A stretch of DNA of 64,000 nucleotides from Chara braunii (GCA_003427395.1 BFEA01000781.1:155334-219333), one strand, 5' to 3'; positions 45,576-58,636 are shown, numbered from the stretch's first letter. Numbers and translations are program-made. Notes: generated by a model from the letters alone, not told the origin.

Positions 45576-47231
45576 CTAAGTGACCTCCTCGCTATCTCCC
45601 ACAATCTCCTCAACTTTTATGGCCAACTCTCCTTTCTCCTGCCACATCCTGAACATGGCCGGGGTTGCCGATGACCCTGCCGCCGCTCGCCTAAGAGCTT
45701 CTTGCCTGATTCCTCCCGGGGTCCTAGGGTCGATATGCTCTCCCCACTTATCGTATATATCCCCGTCCATACAAGAGGAAATTAGACCGGTCAACTCATC
45801 ATCTCGCCGCCGTTGGCAGAACCGTATAGTGTGGCCCACCTCGCTACAATGCCAGCAGGTGGCGTTCCGCCAATCAAAGCGGGGCCTCCCATACCCTTGG
45901 CCCCCTTCTTGGCCACCTCGGCCACCTTGGTTCTGACCCCTCTGACCAATCCAACCACCCCCGCGACCCCCACCATTTCCTCCCCGGCCTCGGCCGCCAC
46001 CTCCTCGACCCCCTTGACCTCGGCCTCCATTGCCTTGTCCGCCTCGTCCTTGGTTTCCTCCCCCGGCCACGCTGACCTGCGAGGCCTGTTGGGAGGGAGG
46101 TGGTTGGGCCACAAACTGACCCTGAGCCGCAGGGTAGCTCGGGGGCCCCATACTTGCCGCTGGGCCCACATAAGGGACCATTTGCCCGGGTTGAGTTTGA
46201 CTACCCCCGCACGAGGCGCAGTGATTACAATTGGGTCAGGATGTAGGCTGACAATGCGGCACCCAATGCCCACAAGCCGGCGGCGGCCCCATACATGACG
46301 GCCCGACCGTCGCTGACGTTGTCGTGGCAGCAGGTGGCGGCGCAGCAATTGCTTGCGGGACCTGCCCTTTTCCGGATCCTTGACCCCCCACCTGTAAATT
46401 CCGCTGCTTCCTCTTGGCCTTGGTTAGGATCTGGGATCCCGTCTCTTCTCCGCCATAGTCCTCGCGCCTAGCCTCCTCTTCCACTGCCCCCGACGCCCGG
46501 CCTTGGGCCACGGTCACTCCCCTCTTTTGCAATTTCGCCTCATTATCATAACCCAGCGCTGCCAATACGTCCGTGACGATCCTCTTCACCCCTGGGGTCC
46601 CGAACGCGGTGGCGTCCCTTTCCTTTCTCTTGCGCCTTTGCAGCCGCACCTGGTGCTGCTCCACCTGGTCCAGGCTCCCCTCTTCCACCGCTTTATCGAT
46701 AGTGGCCCAGGTGAGTTTCTCATTTCCCCCTCCGTGACCCGTCAGCTCCGAGGCCTCCGAGCCAGTAAGCAGACCCAAAAATATGGCACACTGGGTTTCT
46801 TCAGAGATCCCATGCACCTTCTGCGCCTTCCTTTTAAACTCGTGCACAAACGCCCCAATCGTGGAAAAGTCGTCCTTGTTTATGGCCTCCAAATCCGCCA
46901 TGGTTAGCAAACCATCCCCCAACCTGTACTTTCTCTGCATCATGTCCCTGAACCTCGCCCAACTACCATTGGCGGCATCTACGACCTTGCCTACTTCCTG
47001 ATGGTGGCTATGAAGGACATATCTTAGGACTCGCTGGAGCTTGACCTCATCTGACAGCCCCACCAATTCTTGCTCCGTCAGGTCCAGCCAGTCGGACACC
47101 CGTTCTCCCTTGAAGTGGAATGTATCGACCTTCGGGACATTGCTTGGCGCTCTCTCGCGCTTATCCAGTGCATCGATGAGGTCGTCGAGCGTTACAAGCT
47201 TTTTTCCACTGTCCGCCATCTCCCCAGGCAT
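45576..47231 (-). pseudogene. gag: gag of the giant element, CCHC knuckle, one internal TGA
   Basis: Starts at ATG 47231 (MPGEMADSGKK; a second ATG at 47219). The capsid-like region runs VDTFHFKGERVSDWLDL, LRYVLHSHHQEV, ARFRDMMQRKYRLGDGLLTM and FVHEFKRKAQKVHGISEE, typical of gypsy gag. A basic linker follows. TGA at 46236-46238 lies just after a Cys/His-rich stretch, and the same frame then continues (PNCNHCASCGG) through a Gly/Arg/Gln-rich RGG-like region to the knuckle CWHCSEVGHTIRFC near 45820-45860. It ends with TAG at 45576-45578. Without the TGA it would be about 550 residues. Confidence 0.85.
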
Positions 47232-47625
47232 TTTGATTAGCTGCCTTCGACTTCAATCCCCCTGTTATAAGAAGCGATAGGACGAAAGGTTCCACTCAGC
47301 AGTCCATTCCTTCACGATCCTATCAGACCGACCACCTAAGCACCCGACGCTCTGGACCTCGCAGACATTTCTCTCTCTACTTCCTACCTCCCTTGGGTTC
47401 ACCTAAGTAAGACCCATTCTCATCACATAATTCACTCACATACTCGCGTCGTTCATGCCATCAACCAAACCACCAATCAGATCAACATTCATACCCACAC
47501 AACCATATAGACTACTATACGACCCATCTCATAGTTCTTCTCCTATTTGCTCACGTGCCTAGTTCTCTCTCATTCTCATATTACCCGGATGTCGTTCCAC
47601 CAGGGACAACGGTAGGCTTCCATTA
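47232..47625 (-). other. 5' leader of the giant element
   Basis: About 390 bases between the primer-binding site and gag. No coding signal was found. A packaging signal and a splice donor would be expected here, but I could not single them out. Confidence 0.5.
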
Positions 47626-47643
47626 TCCTCGGCAACGGCGCCA
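47626..47643 (-). promoter_or_regulatory. Primer-binding site, tRNA-Asp
   Basis: The plus strand reads tcctcggcaacggcgcca, matching the 3' end of plant tRNA-Asp(GUC), tccccggcaacggcgcca, at 17 of 18 positions including CCA. Read on the element's strand this begins TGGCGCCG and lies two bases inside the 5' LTR, the proper position to prime minus-strand DNA synthesis. Confidence 0.88.
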
Positions 47644-47645
47644 TC

Positions 47646-50600
47646 GATCGGGCGCTTCGGCCCGGCACCGCACGTGGCAGCGCGGGACCCTCTCGGCCGC
47701 ATCACGTAGGAGTTGGACCAACCTCGTCGCGAATACACAAATGGAGCTCCCTTAGGCCGCTCCGGCCGAGTGCGCCAGCCATACCTCTCGCGAGCCCCTA
47801 CGACAGGATAGGGCCTACGCGAGGCACAACTTACCTCCACCTTACGGGAGCAGTCACCTCCCTTCGGCGAGCGTATCCTCGCCGAGCTACCAGTCCACAG
47901 TACGAAAACTACTCGGTTGCAATCGCAGAGGTGGACCAGCCGAGGGCGTTTCTCGTTCGCTGTAGCATAGGGGGTACGCGCGGTAATACGCCTATCGGAC
48001 CCGCACGCAGGCCAACATCTTGGGGGGCTGAAGTCCCAAGCGTGGCTCGACGTCGGTCGACTAGGACGCACCCCACACACCACGTGCACACCACTCTACG
48101 AACACAAAAAAACAAAACATACGCGCACGCACATATTGCACAAACGACACAACACGAACAACGCGACAATGCTCCTAGTCCCTCGGTAGCCAACCCATAA
48201 CTTTCCAACGCGGAAATCGAATAGGCGTCGCGCGCGAGACTTAGTATAAAACCGCGCGGACGCAGGGCTAACTCACATCGACTCGCAATGCAAACGTACG
48301 CAAGCAGTCGCAATGATGGCGTACTATGTCTTGGCCATAATCGTGCGACCCTCGTTAATTTCGAGGGTCGCATTCGACACTCAAGTGTCGGCTGACACAC
48401 GCCTTGAGGGTTAATCTCTCGACGCTGGACAACCGCTGTGCGCGGTTGGAGACCACACCCTCTTCTGCACCCTGTGCAGAGGGGTTGAGTAGACATCTTT
48501 AAGCTGTCGTGGCGGTCGAACATCAAGGGGTTTGACTTTGACGGCCGCCACGGACTATAGCGTCCAACCATGACAACGTAAAAAGGAGACTCACTCCAAC
48601 CCCCATTAGCTGATGGCCCTCTAAAATGGAAAGGGGGTGGATAAGTCCAAACGACGCGCGCGCGGAGGAGGTTCGGTATCCTACCCGTAGGCTACCCGGC
48701 GTCCGAGATAATGAGGCCCGTACACCGACTCCCAAAGGCTGACCGGGCTAGTCCTCCGCCCACGTGCCGCTTCACGTTACCAAGACCCCAAGTTTACTGG
48801 CCGTGTCGCGCTTGTGGTCTCGCCGCCTGACCCATAACTCTTTTAGTGCGGGATGCGACGAGTGCCGCGCGCGAACTTAGTATAAGATCGCGAGAGCGCT
48901 GGACTTACACATACTATCTCGCTATGCAGTTCTACGCGAGTAGCCGCGATGACGGCGCATTGTGTATTGCCCACACCCAAATGACCTACTCTGAGTCAAG
49001 GGGTCCCCTTTTGGCGCTCAGGCGTTGGCTGAAGCGCGAGCCAATGGGGGTAACCCTTTGGCGCGCGCAAAACCGGCTTGAGGGTCTTTCCGTCTTCAGC
49101 ACCCTGAGGTGTCCCAACGGGTGCGGGGCAAGACGGCCCCTAGGGCAGGAGGGAGTTTGGAGCGGTGGTGAGTTGTCTGGCGCATCACCAGCAACACGAT
49201 GACCCTTCCGCCCGGAACTTTATCGTTCCACCAAGATGAATCGCAACAAGGAAAAGAAACAAGAATTGGCGAGGGATACCCCCCCTTCTATTCACCCTGG
49301 CCTTCGACTGACCCTTAGTACGCGGGCACTTCAGGCCACGCTAACTCCACACGTAGGTATATGTATATGCACGAGGGGGATAATTATGTGACGATCACTT
49401 CTCACAGTCATAGTGCGTCTCCTCCTAGCCATACATATATATGCGACCGCAAGGCAGCCCAACCAAACCCCAAGTCTTTGAACAAACCTGCAATCACATC
49501 AAAAGTCAGACGAGAGTCCACGCACTACGGGGAGTCAACTCCAACCAGTTCTTGTACTCATACCCGTCGCTTTAGCCATGCAAACCCCAACCTCCAGCCA
49601 ACCAACCTCAATTAAATACTCAGTACCTTTGTTAAATGACCATTCAATAAAAGTCTGGGTGAAACCCTTAACAAACAAAAAGATCATTAGGGCTAAAGCC
49701 TTTTAGGTTGAGTATGGGGAGCGAGTAGTAGTAGAGTCGTGAGCCGACGAATCGACAACCGACTTGTTATCAGTGATAACAGATGATGATCCTTGTAGGA
49801 TCAAGCTGAACTAGCCCAAGTCCTGAATCGAATCTCCAAGAAAGGCCTGTACCGTAAGACAGGTCAATGCACAAGCTAAATCATCAGCATATGGGGGATG
49901 ACCCTCCATAGCGCATTCTCACCCAAGTCACCTACCAATTAAATCAGAGTCTACCCCTAAGCCAGTTTCCAACCAAAGGTAGACTAACGGCAGGATCTCC
50001 CCTATTCAGGGTGGATCGCCAGAATCGCCGTTTATTAGAATATAACCTAACTCCTCTAAATCAAAAAAAATTCGGCAGCGCTTCCCGTAGGAAAAGTGTC
50101 TTTTCAGAATTTATATCATTACGAATATGAGAACATAAATAGTCTTTGACTTTCCAAAGTCCAATTTTGTCTAACTCCTTGAATTAGCAAAAATTTGGGC
50201 AACACTCCCTTTAGAAAAGGAGACTTTCCAGATTTTTACTAAGCCATACATGAACTTTAGACGGGCTGAACCTTGAGAAGTCAAGAATTGACTAACTCCT
50301 CGGATTTGTAGAAATTTCGGCAGCGCTTCCCGTAGAGAAAGTGGCTTACCAAAATTCATACAAAGCCAAGTATAACAAAAGATCCCAGAAAATATGGAAA
50401 TCGATCTAAGTAAAAAAACTTCGCTCAGAAAATGCAGGAACTGACCTAACTCCTATCCCTCTAGCACGAGGCGAGCCTCTAAAGCAACTACCTGTCAACC
50501 TGACACTCAAACCAAGTAGTAGCCCCACTCAGCCTCATGCAAGCCAAACCACAAAGGTAAGTACTCTCGCCACCCCAAATCAACCTTTGCAAACAATAGC

Positions 50601-53600
50601 TCGTAATCTTTGGATGCTTTATTCCCTTATACCCAGCTTACATAGGGCATAAAGTCAAGCCGTCCAATCTTATGGAACTTGCNTGACTCAGCCATTGAGT
50701 ATACAGGAACATGTAACACAACTACTTCTCTCTTCCTCTTGGGCATACGACTAGGCTGTTCATCTTAGAACAAGGCTTAGTCGCCCAAAACTGTTTAATA
50801 TCCAACTTATATATACCTCTCTGAGCTTAGCGTTCAAAAGTTGGGCATAGGACCGAGCCGTTCATCTTAGAACAAGGCCCGGCCTGCCTAGGGTTACCTT
50901 CAACTATACTCTTAATTATACTCTCTTCATTTTATGATAAGCTATAGTCAGGCCGTCCAATCTTATGGAACCCATGCCTGGCTAGCCTCTTCATAGATAG
51001 AATAATATAACGTATAACCAAATTTTAACCTTTTGGGTTCCAGCATGTGCGAGGCATTGGGCCAGACCGTCCAATCTTATGGAACTGGTCTGGTCCTCTG
51101 CCAGGTTCATTTCTCTCTGACCCAACTGTGTACAACATGAGTCCAAGGCCGTTAATCTTATGGACATGCCCTGCCCTCAGAAAGGATTATCCCCTCAGAA
51201 TAAAACAAAAGGGGGGCTGAGCCATTCAATCTTATGGACTTGCTTAGACCTCCTTGATCAGAAACAAAAGAAACAGAACAAACCCCAATAAAACCTGACA
51301 ACCAAACCCTCCAATCTTATGGTACAGGTTTGACCCCTGAAAAGTCAGCCACAATAAAGCCCTCACAATTCAGAACAATCATACCGTCCAATCTTATGGA
51401 ACTGGTCTGACTCTCCATGCAATTCAAAAATAAAACACAGCGGTCAGGCCGTCCAATCTTATGGAACTGGTCTGACCCCATAGGACCCATTCACGCTTAG
51501 GCAAAACCACCTTTCACCCACCCTTCCCCCAGATGCGATCCCTTGTATTCACAATCTGCCTTCATGCAATCAACAAAAACTGAAACTGAGATTGCGCACA
51601 CATTCTTTTACTTAATCTGAGTTGTGTCCTGCCAGGCAACCCAAAGCCAAAATAGGGGCACATACAGTATACTCAGTCAACCATAGCAAGACGTACAAGT
51701 AGGGGTTATATCAGGGTATATAAAGGGGAAGCAAACGGTTACCTTTCAATTCCCTGCCTCCAGAGCCTCGCCTAGGCTCCGGCAGAGCTCCAGCAATCGG
51801 TGGGGCGAACCTCCCACAGTGGCCTTGGCGCGGATTACGGGTTGCAATCCCGCCTGCTGCCTTCCTCTCGACACCAAAAAGATTAGACTTAGAGTAAGAA
51901 GGGCAGAAGGAGAGAATTTGGGACTCTCAGATCCAAGAGAGGTGCACTCAGACTCGCAGGAGAGAGCCTTGTTATCTTTCAATCGCCTGAGGGCCCCTCA
52001 ATGGCGGCCAACTCACAACAGCTCGGTCAAACTTCCGACGTCAAACTGCCAAGGCCACCCCCTTTGCCGACCCCTCAACTCGCAATACCCACCTTTCTCC
52101 CCCGACTCAGTCCCCCTTCTAAGTCCAAGTGCCGCGGCACTGCAGGCCGCAATAGTCAACAACCAAATGCTAGTGGCACGGAGCCATACATCGCAGTCCT
52201 CGGTAGGCGATGACAATACCTCAACAGTTAGCGATAGCCCACGTGCAGCCAAACAGACGCAGTCCGCGTCCAGTCCGTAGTAGCAGTGCCCAGCCCGCAG
52301 CTTTGCCCCTCGCCAACTGCTTACCCACACACGCCGAAGACACAGTCCGCGGCCCTAGCACCAACTACCGCGCTCGCCTCACAGGTCGAAATCAATAAGT
52401 ATGCAGATGTTGAGTAAGCGGGCCCTTTGCCACGCGAGTTTAGCACGTCGTAGTACTCCTATACGACCTCCCATACGACCTCCCCATGCAAACCGGTGCG
52501 TAGCTTGACCTTTCCAGCTTCTGTGGCTTGGCAATATGGGCACGGCTCCAATCAGACAGGCGTACAGTCAGTCCCTCCCCTCTTCGCAGCCTTACACAGG
52601 CGGAATGGGCCAGCGTAGCCAGCCAACAGTAGGCTTAGCAGTCGCTGCTGTAGCGCAGCAGCCGAAGCAACTTGCAGCAAGAACAACAACAACACTGCAG
52701 TACCCAACGCAAAACCGGCTGCAATCAGCGGCGATGATCACCCCCAAGCCAGAGTCGTAACTGCAGTCTCACGGCGCGCGAGCAGTCTTACTTAAAGCTG
52801 CGCAGCAGTCCGTAGTAGGCCCAGCATCCGCCGCTGTAGCACCATAGCCGAGGTAAAGCTGCGGAGTCCGCAGCAAAAGGAGCAGCAAGAATGTTGCCGC
52901 TTCGCAGCCTGCCCCTCCCCCTACCGTTCGAACGAGATGGGCAAAAGTCGCAACAAATCTTCAGTCGGAACTCGCTGTGTTCCAACTCGGCCATGGAGGC
53001 ACTCCAGCCAGGTGAGCATCCCCCTTACCCCCGCGGCTTACCTTCGGTCACTTCTGTCGTCCAGATGCGCGACACAACTGCCAGCTGGTAAGCTCCTAAT
53101 CCCGCGGTTCACCTCTCCCTAACTCACCCCCGTGCCCACCCTGTCGTCGCGCCTAGTGCCTGTACCAAGCTGGCTATGGAGAACGCATCTCCCGCTAAGA
53201 GGTAACCAGATACGTCGGCCCGTTAATGGGCAGTACTAGCTCTGACGACGACCGTGGGAATGGCTTCCACGACAACCAGCCCAATCGTGGTGATGGCTCA
53301 GAGAGTTGTTGCGCGTGTCAAAAAAAGGCATTACCCTCACCGATAGGTGGAGCAAAATCGAATGAATCTTCCGCTAGAACGCGGAAACATACACTGCTTA
53401 TTGTGGCCTTATGAGCAGGGAGATGGTGAGGGGCCACTCCGTCCGACACGCCGAGCAGCTCATCAGGGGACCAGGTAAGTCTTCAACCCCGCAACTAGCT
53501 CCACGCTACTTCCACTGGTAGCACCTACAGGGTCGAATGAATCTGTCCCTAGAACGCGGGCAGGTTCACTCCCTATTCTATATAGCAGCATACTACTCTC

Positions 53601-55590
53601 CCCTGGCGCAACTTCCCTACTAACTACCTCAAAGGCTAACCGTTAGACTCTAAATCTGATACCGCCATCATACTTGCGCCGCCCAAAAGCCCCCATTACG
53701 ACACTTGCTTCACCCGATCTCGCCACGGATCGGGTAAGAACTCGATCCTTCTTCCCTCACCATCACTCCTCCCGCCATGGCTCATCGCAGCCCCTCCCTC
53801 TTCTAACTATTCACACACTAACTTTCTACTGATTCTGACCCCGGATTCGAGGTCGCCGGGTCGAAAACCTCTGGTCCGAGTCCTCTCACGAAACGGGCGA
53901 GATCAGCAATCCCCCCTTNGCTCCCCTCGTCTCCNTTCCTCCGCCATAGCCCGACGCGCCTCCTTCCTCACTAACCTCACTGCCTACTCATTATCTACCC
54001 GATCCGGCTTCATATTTGAGGTCGCGCACCTCCGAAACCCATACCTTGACTCCCCCTCCGTCCAAATCCGTTCTCCTATGGATGAGCTGCACCCCTCCTC
54101 CATCGATGTTCCCCTCTCTGCTGCTGCGCATGCATCTAGCGCCAATACCCGTCCGGGTCCATTTCCCCCACTTACCCTTTTTCCTCCTGCCCGGCACCCT
54201 TCCGCCCAACCTCACCGTGCTAGCGCTCGTCGCCCGCTGCTGCCCGCTGCGTTATCTTTTCGCCTTGTTAGCAAGCTTAATGCCCTGTCGCTCGCTGTGT
54301 TGCTGCCCCGTTCACTGCTACCGGCACTGCCCAGCCCGGCCAGTCCGTCCGGTATCGCGGAGTGCTGCCCGGTCAACCCCGCTACCTCAGTTCTGGCTCC
54401 GAGGGCAGTCCGCGGGCAAGCTCAGTGCCCCGCCACTTCGCCTCACCCGCAATGCCCCGCCTTGCTTCTCATGCCTAGTGCCCGTCGCCCCCCCGCCCCC
54501 CTGCGTGCGTTGGCGGAGGCCGCCCGACGGGTCCTGCTGTGCGAAAGGGAGCCAACCACTACCTGGTTCGTACGGTCTTTCACCACCTATCTCCTGAGTC
54601 CGACTCTGTTCAGCAGGCTACCGCCACAACCTCTTCCGCACGTCTTTACCTATGTGGAGCGCTGCCCCCTCGGGTCCATGGCAGCCAAAATCTCTCCCTG
54701 AGACAACTGGCCGCGGAACTAGGGGCTCGGCCCGCTGCCAAGCCTAAGCGTGCCTTTGTGGACCGGGCCCGGTACGCCCTTCCGTGGTAGCAGCAAATAC
54801 TCAGAAGAGCACCTTGAGACCAAAGAAAATTGAGGTCCCATGTGGCTGGCCCTCGCAGTCCGCGGTCTGCCCTGGTGCATGGCCCGCCACCTCTCTCGTC
54901 CCAACGGGCACACACACACTTAAAGTACTCTTAACAAATCTATTTTTATTTTGGCAAATTGTAATCGTCGGTATATGGCGACTCGAGGAAAAGGAACCCA
55001 CTAGTACCGCACCTATGCCGCCGAGGGTAAGACTAGGGGGAGGGGATAGCCCCGCCGGGCCCTTCGCGCCACTCTGATATTCCCACATTGTCATCGCTCG
55101 TCCTCGATCCATGAATCTCCCTGATGAAAGTCCAACGCCGTAACTAATAGCGCTAGGCCCAAGTCTGGGTCTAGCGTNGGCGGNCGCNCAAATAAACAGA
55201 CACTGCGNGACGCGCCAAGNTACCAAAACGCCTTCAAAAGTCACTTTGTTGTCGATGCCGCCCTCCGCCCGTACGCGCAGGCCTCGGTCAAACGTACCAA
55301 TAAAACGAAGACATCCTTAATCCCTGCTTAATCAGAAATAAATAAATAATAATAATATCACTAGCAAAACGACCGATGTCCGTGCCGACTTTATGACCAA
55401 AACAGAAAAGAATCACATGCGCCCTAAACCTGCGTGCCCACACACTCTCTATTATAGTCAACCATCCAGTCAACGTAAGTCACAGACACAGTCGCCCCGA
55501 GCGCGGTGTACTTAAACTTTAAACCAAAACTATTTCCTGTCACTTGCAAAAACCAGGGTGGATACCCTTGTAAGGGTATTCGCGCCGACC
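47646..55590 (-). repeat. 5' LTR of the giant element (right copy)
   Basis: About 7,945 bp, collinear with 27573-35503. The inner edge reads gatcgggcgc where the other copy has tgtcgggcgc, and the outer edge reads gcgccgacc where the other has gcgccgaca, so the terminal dinucleotides have mutated. It lacks about 20 bases of the tatatatgtata patch present at 29265-29300. It holds the same hairpins, array and plus-strand TATA box. Several N bases are near 55180. Confidence 0.92.
50654..51477 (-). repeat. Array of ten covarying hairpins (5' LTR copy)
   Basis: Same ten units as 30579-31403. Differences between the copies often keep pairing. In unit 7 ctcag becomes cttag opposite ctgag, a G-C to G-U change. 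In unit 10 the inner stem is the regular tcca here, against tcaa in the left copy. Unit 3, which has N bases on the left, is complete here: ccgagcc-gttc-atctta-gaac-aa-ggcccgg. Confidence 0.85.
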
Positions 55591-55664
55591 CTCGATCTAG
55601 ATGACACATCCCTCTTTGATTATTCATTCTTCATGCTGCCCCACAATTCTTTCGGGTCAACTCA
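55591..55664. repeat. Flanking direct duplication, right copy (74 bp)
   Basis: Begins directly after the right LTR with ctcgatctagatgac and ends tcaactca. It matches 27496-27569 except for one base. Confidence 0.85.
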
Positions 55665-57514
55665 GATCCCCGACGATTATCCTATACTAGTCCCACGGGT
55701 GGTTCCGCCGATCCTTGGCCCAATTTTTGATTATTTTTATTTGGGCTCATCTAGTCCCCGACGTTATTCCCCATGTTGCCCTATTTTTATTTTGGACTCC
55801 CTAGTCTCCATCAGTCTCAATCCCATATGTCCCAAGTGTGCCATGTATTCCCGACCGCTAGATCTCCATCTCACGGTTGCCATTTACCATTGCTACTTAC
55901 TCCATTTTTGAGACACTTTTCTCTAGTATCTTGAGTGTGCCAAGGCTTATTTTTCCTTTGGCCTAGGCAACCCCTTGCGGTTCGTTAATTCTCGGATTGC
56001 AACTGTGGCCATTATCCAAGTCTCATTGCCCCCACACTTACCCCAAACTGAAACAAAATGGAGCGGCACATTTCCAAGTGTATCCGGACTCAATATTGGC
56101 TCCGGATGTGCTTGAAAGATAGGTTTCCTTTACTTTTTGTGATCCGTTGCATCACGACCTACTTCCCTCTCGATTTTTCTCAGGAAATCAAAAAAACCCA
56201 AGACATTTTGTAACTGTTGCATCGTAGGATGAATTTGGTCACAAAAGGTATTTAGAACATGCATTTTCTTTTGCCCCAGGTATCAGTTTTTTACCATTTT
56301 TGTCCCAACTGCATCTAGACTAGATGCAGTCCCGTTCATGGCTCCTACACCTCCTTTGTGAAGGGGCAAGCTGACTACGATTTGGTGGCTTGCCCTTTTT
56401 CCACTTCGACACTCTCCTACCTCTCCCATTCTCTGTCTAGGTATTTTCTCCTTACCTTTGCTGACTGTTTTATTCCGGATCACACTAGAACCTCATTTTT
56501 CAGGTTCAGTATACCCGAGCACTCCAAACCTAAGACCCTTGTGATCCGTTGCATCCCTCTCGGGTCCCTTCTCAATTTCAAGGCCTAGAAGCCTCGAAAT
56601 TGAAACTCTCTCTCTTATTTTCTAACCCCTTTCATTTTGGCATTCAAGGACCACCATTTCTCAGGCTCCTTGTGCTTGGGTCTACGTCCAATTGGTGCTT
56701 ACTAGTCCGCTTACGCCCCCCCTGCTGGGTTCCGTTGCCCCTTAGCCCTTTCTTATGTCATATTTGGGTGGCCCCCTTGGCTACACTCTGGCGCCTTCTG
56801 TGGCGACACCAAGGCATTATTTCCTTGGCGCTGTCAGGACCCCACTTCAGGTGGCACCATTATTTGTAAATGAATTTTCTGACAGTTTTCCTTCTTCAAG
56901 AGGGAGGGCCGCCTTTACTAATTTCCTACAACACTTTTATAGTCACATCTCTGTAAGGTATTTCTCATGTCCCGTGCAGCCGTCAACGACATCCTTGCCG
57001 CTTGGCACGTTCACATGCTTTTGACGGTGCCTACTTTATTCAATAATTAATTTCTTACCCATCTGAACCACGTGACGTCTGTATTTTTAACATGTCCTGG
57101 ACACCGACGCTCTGAACATCCCAGGCTTGGAATGATGTCATTCCTTTTCTGTTTGCCCACTCTATCCTTGTTTCTTATAATTACGGGAAATACCATCTTT
57201 CCTGGTTCTCTCCCGAAATTCTCTCAACTATCTCTTGGCCTTTTTCCTTCGTCCAATCCGCGTTCTTGTGGCCTTGCGGCCTTTCCCTCTTCGTCTCTGC
57301 GTCCTACTGGTCCTGGGTCTCATCTTGGGCTCTTGGTCTCCGCGGTCCGAGTCCCGTCTTGGGACTCTCAGCACCGACGGTTCCATCTTAGACAGCCGTC
57401 TAACCTTTTCCTTCTCTTTTGTCTCCTTCCTCTAGATTCCTCTGCGGTGCACATCCTTGTCATATAATCTGTCTAAAGGGCCGGGACTCGATTCGAGAAC
57501 CAAAGGTTCCGACA
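55591..57514 (-). repeat. Family A LTR-like repeat, right part
   Basis: Continues the copy interrupted at 27572. It matches 26545-27010 and, further on, 9525-10257. Read on the minus strand it starts TGTCGG at 57514. Several plus-strand frames (for example 57072-57467) are low-complexity Ser/Pro/Leu and not genes. Confidence 0.65.
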
Positions 57515-58470
57515 ACGTCCCGGTTAGAATCGATCCTCCTGCCGAAACGAAGGTGTTGTCAAGATCATAGGCAACGATTGCCATTCACAGCATGCCTTTG
57601 GGCAAAGTTAGTGATAAATCGGCCTTGATGATGATCTTCTATGTGCTTGTTTTGATGTCAAAAAGATGCTCTCTCAACTTCCTAATGTATTGATTGTGAC
57701 TGCACTCCAATGGCTGGTAGACTTCTTTCAGTATCGAGTACATAAAGGGGTTCACGTGGCGAGGAAAGGGAAAGGTGCCAAAATCAGTCGTAGTAAAGTT
57801 GATGAAGGATATAAAATTTTGACATATTTTGTGATTGAGGATTTGTTGCGTATGATCTTGATCACACCTTCGTTTTGACGATGGGATCAATTCGAAAGCA
57901 AAGGGTCGGGTACCTTCCAGGAAGTTCTACTTCAGTCCTATAGTAAAAGAAAATGAGATGCAGCACCAGAGCTGAACTGCAGCGGCATTCAAGTGGAACA
58001 ATTTGCACGCCTCTGCAGTGCAACCCCGGTACCACATCCCATTTTCTTTGGTACCATAGGGTCAAATTAGAACTTCCCAGTAGGTACTGAAGTTCCGAGT
58101 AGTCCGTAGGCAGGGGTTGGCCGCGTGTCAAGTCCTGTCAAGTGGCAGCTCAGTCTTAGGAAGGGCCCATGACAGACCGAATCCTTGTCAGCCGTAGTAG
58201 GGCCTGGCACGTGAGAGCCACAGGGGAAGATGCATAAAAGGGAGGCCGATGCCAGGAACCTCCTCTTCATTCAATCCCGGATTCTACAGAGGTGCTGCTG
58301 CATTATTGAGCGCCAAGATCCTGGTTGCATGAACAGTGTTGTCTGAGGAAGTTAGCGATATCTAGGCGCACAGAGAGAGAGGGAGAGTGGGTGAGGACAT
58401 TCAGAGAGAGATTGTGCGGCTTGTGTGCAGTACTAGACAGTAGACAGAGAGTAAGAGAGTGAGCGAGCAA
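57515..58470. other. Intergenic, no gene seen
   Basis: Unique-looking sequence with short frames lacking domains. gggactcgattcgaga before 57500 and gttttgacgatgggatcaattcg near 57875 hint at more repeat fragments. Confidence 0.45.
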
Positions 58471-58473
58471 GCG

Positions 58474-58538
<65 letters not shown>

Positions 58539-58544
58539 CTGTCA

Positions 58545-58635
<91 letters not shown>

Positions 58636-58636
58636 N

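Larger units (their letters stand above)
27573..55590 (-). mobile_element. Giant Ty3/gypsy-type LTR retrotransposon, about 28 kb
   Basis: Two direct repeats of about 7.9 kb bound a 12.1-kb internal region whose genes all read on the minus strand: gag, protease, RT, RNase H, integrase, then two extra ORFs. The LTR termini are TGTCGG...CCGACA, a tRNA-Asp primer-binding site lies two bases inside the 5' LTR, and gene order protease-RT-RNase H-integrase places it with Ty3/gypsy. No chromodomain was seen after the GPY/F module. The LTRs differ by only a few changes per hundred bases by eye, so insertion is fairly recent, yet gag-pol already carries about ten stops and at least one frameshift. Confidence 0.92.

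Noticed and set aside
27568-55595. Classical 4-6 bp target-site duplication of the giant element
   Set aside because: Bases just outside the two LTRs (tcacgt and ctcgat) do not match; only the 74-bp duplication is seen.
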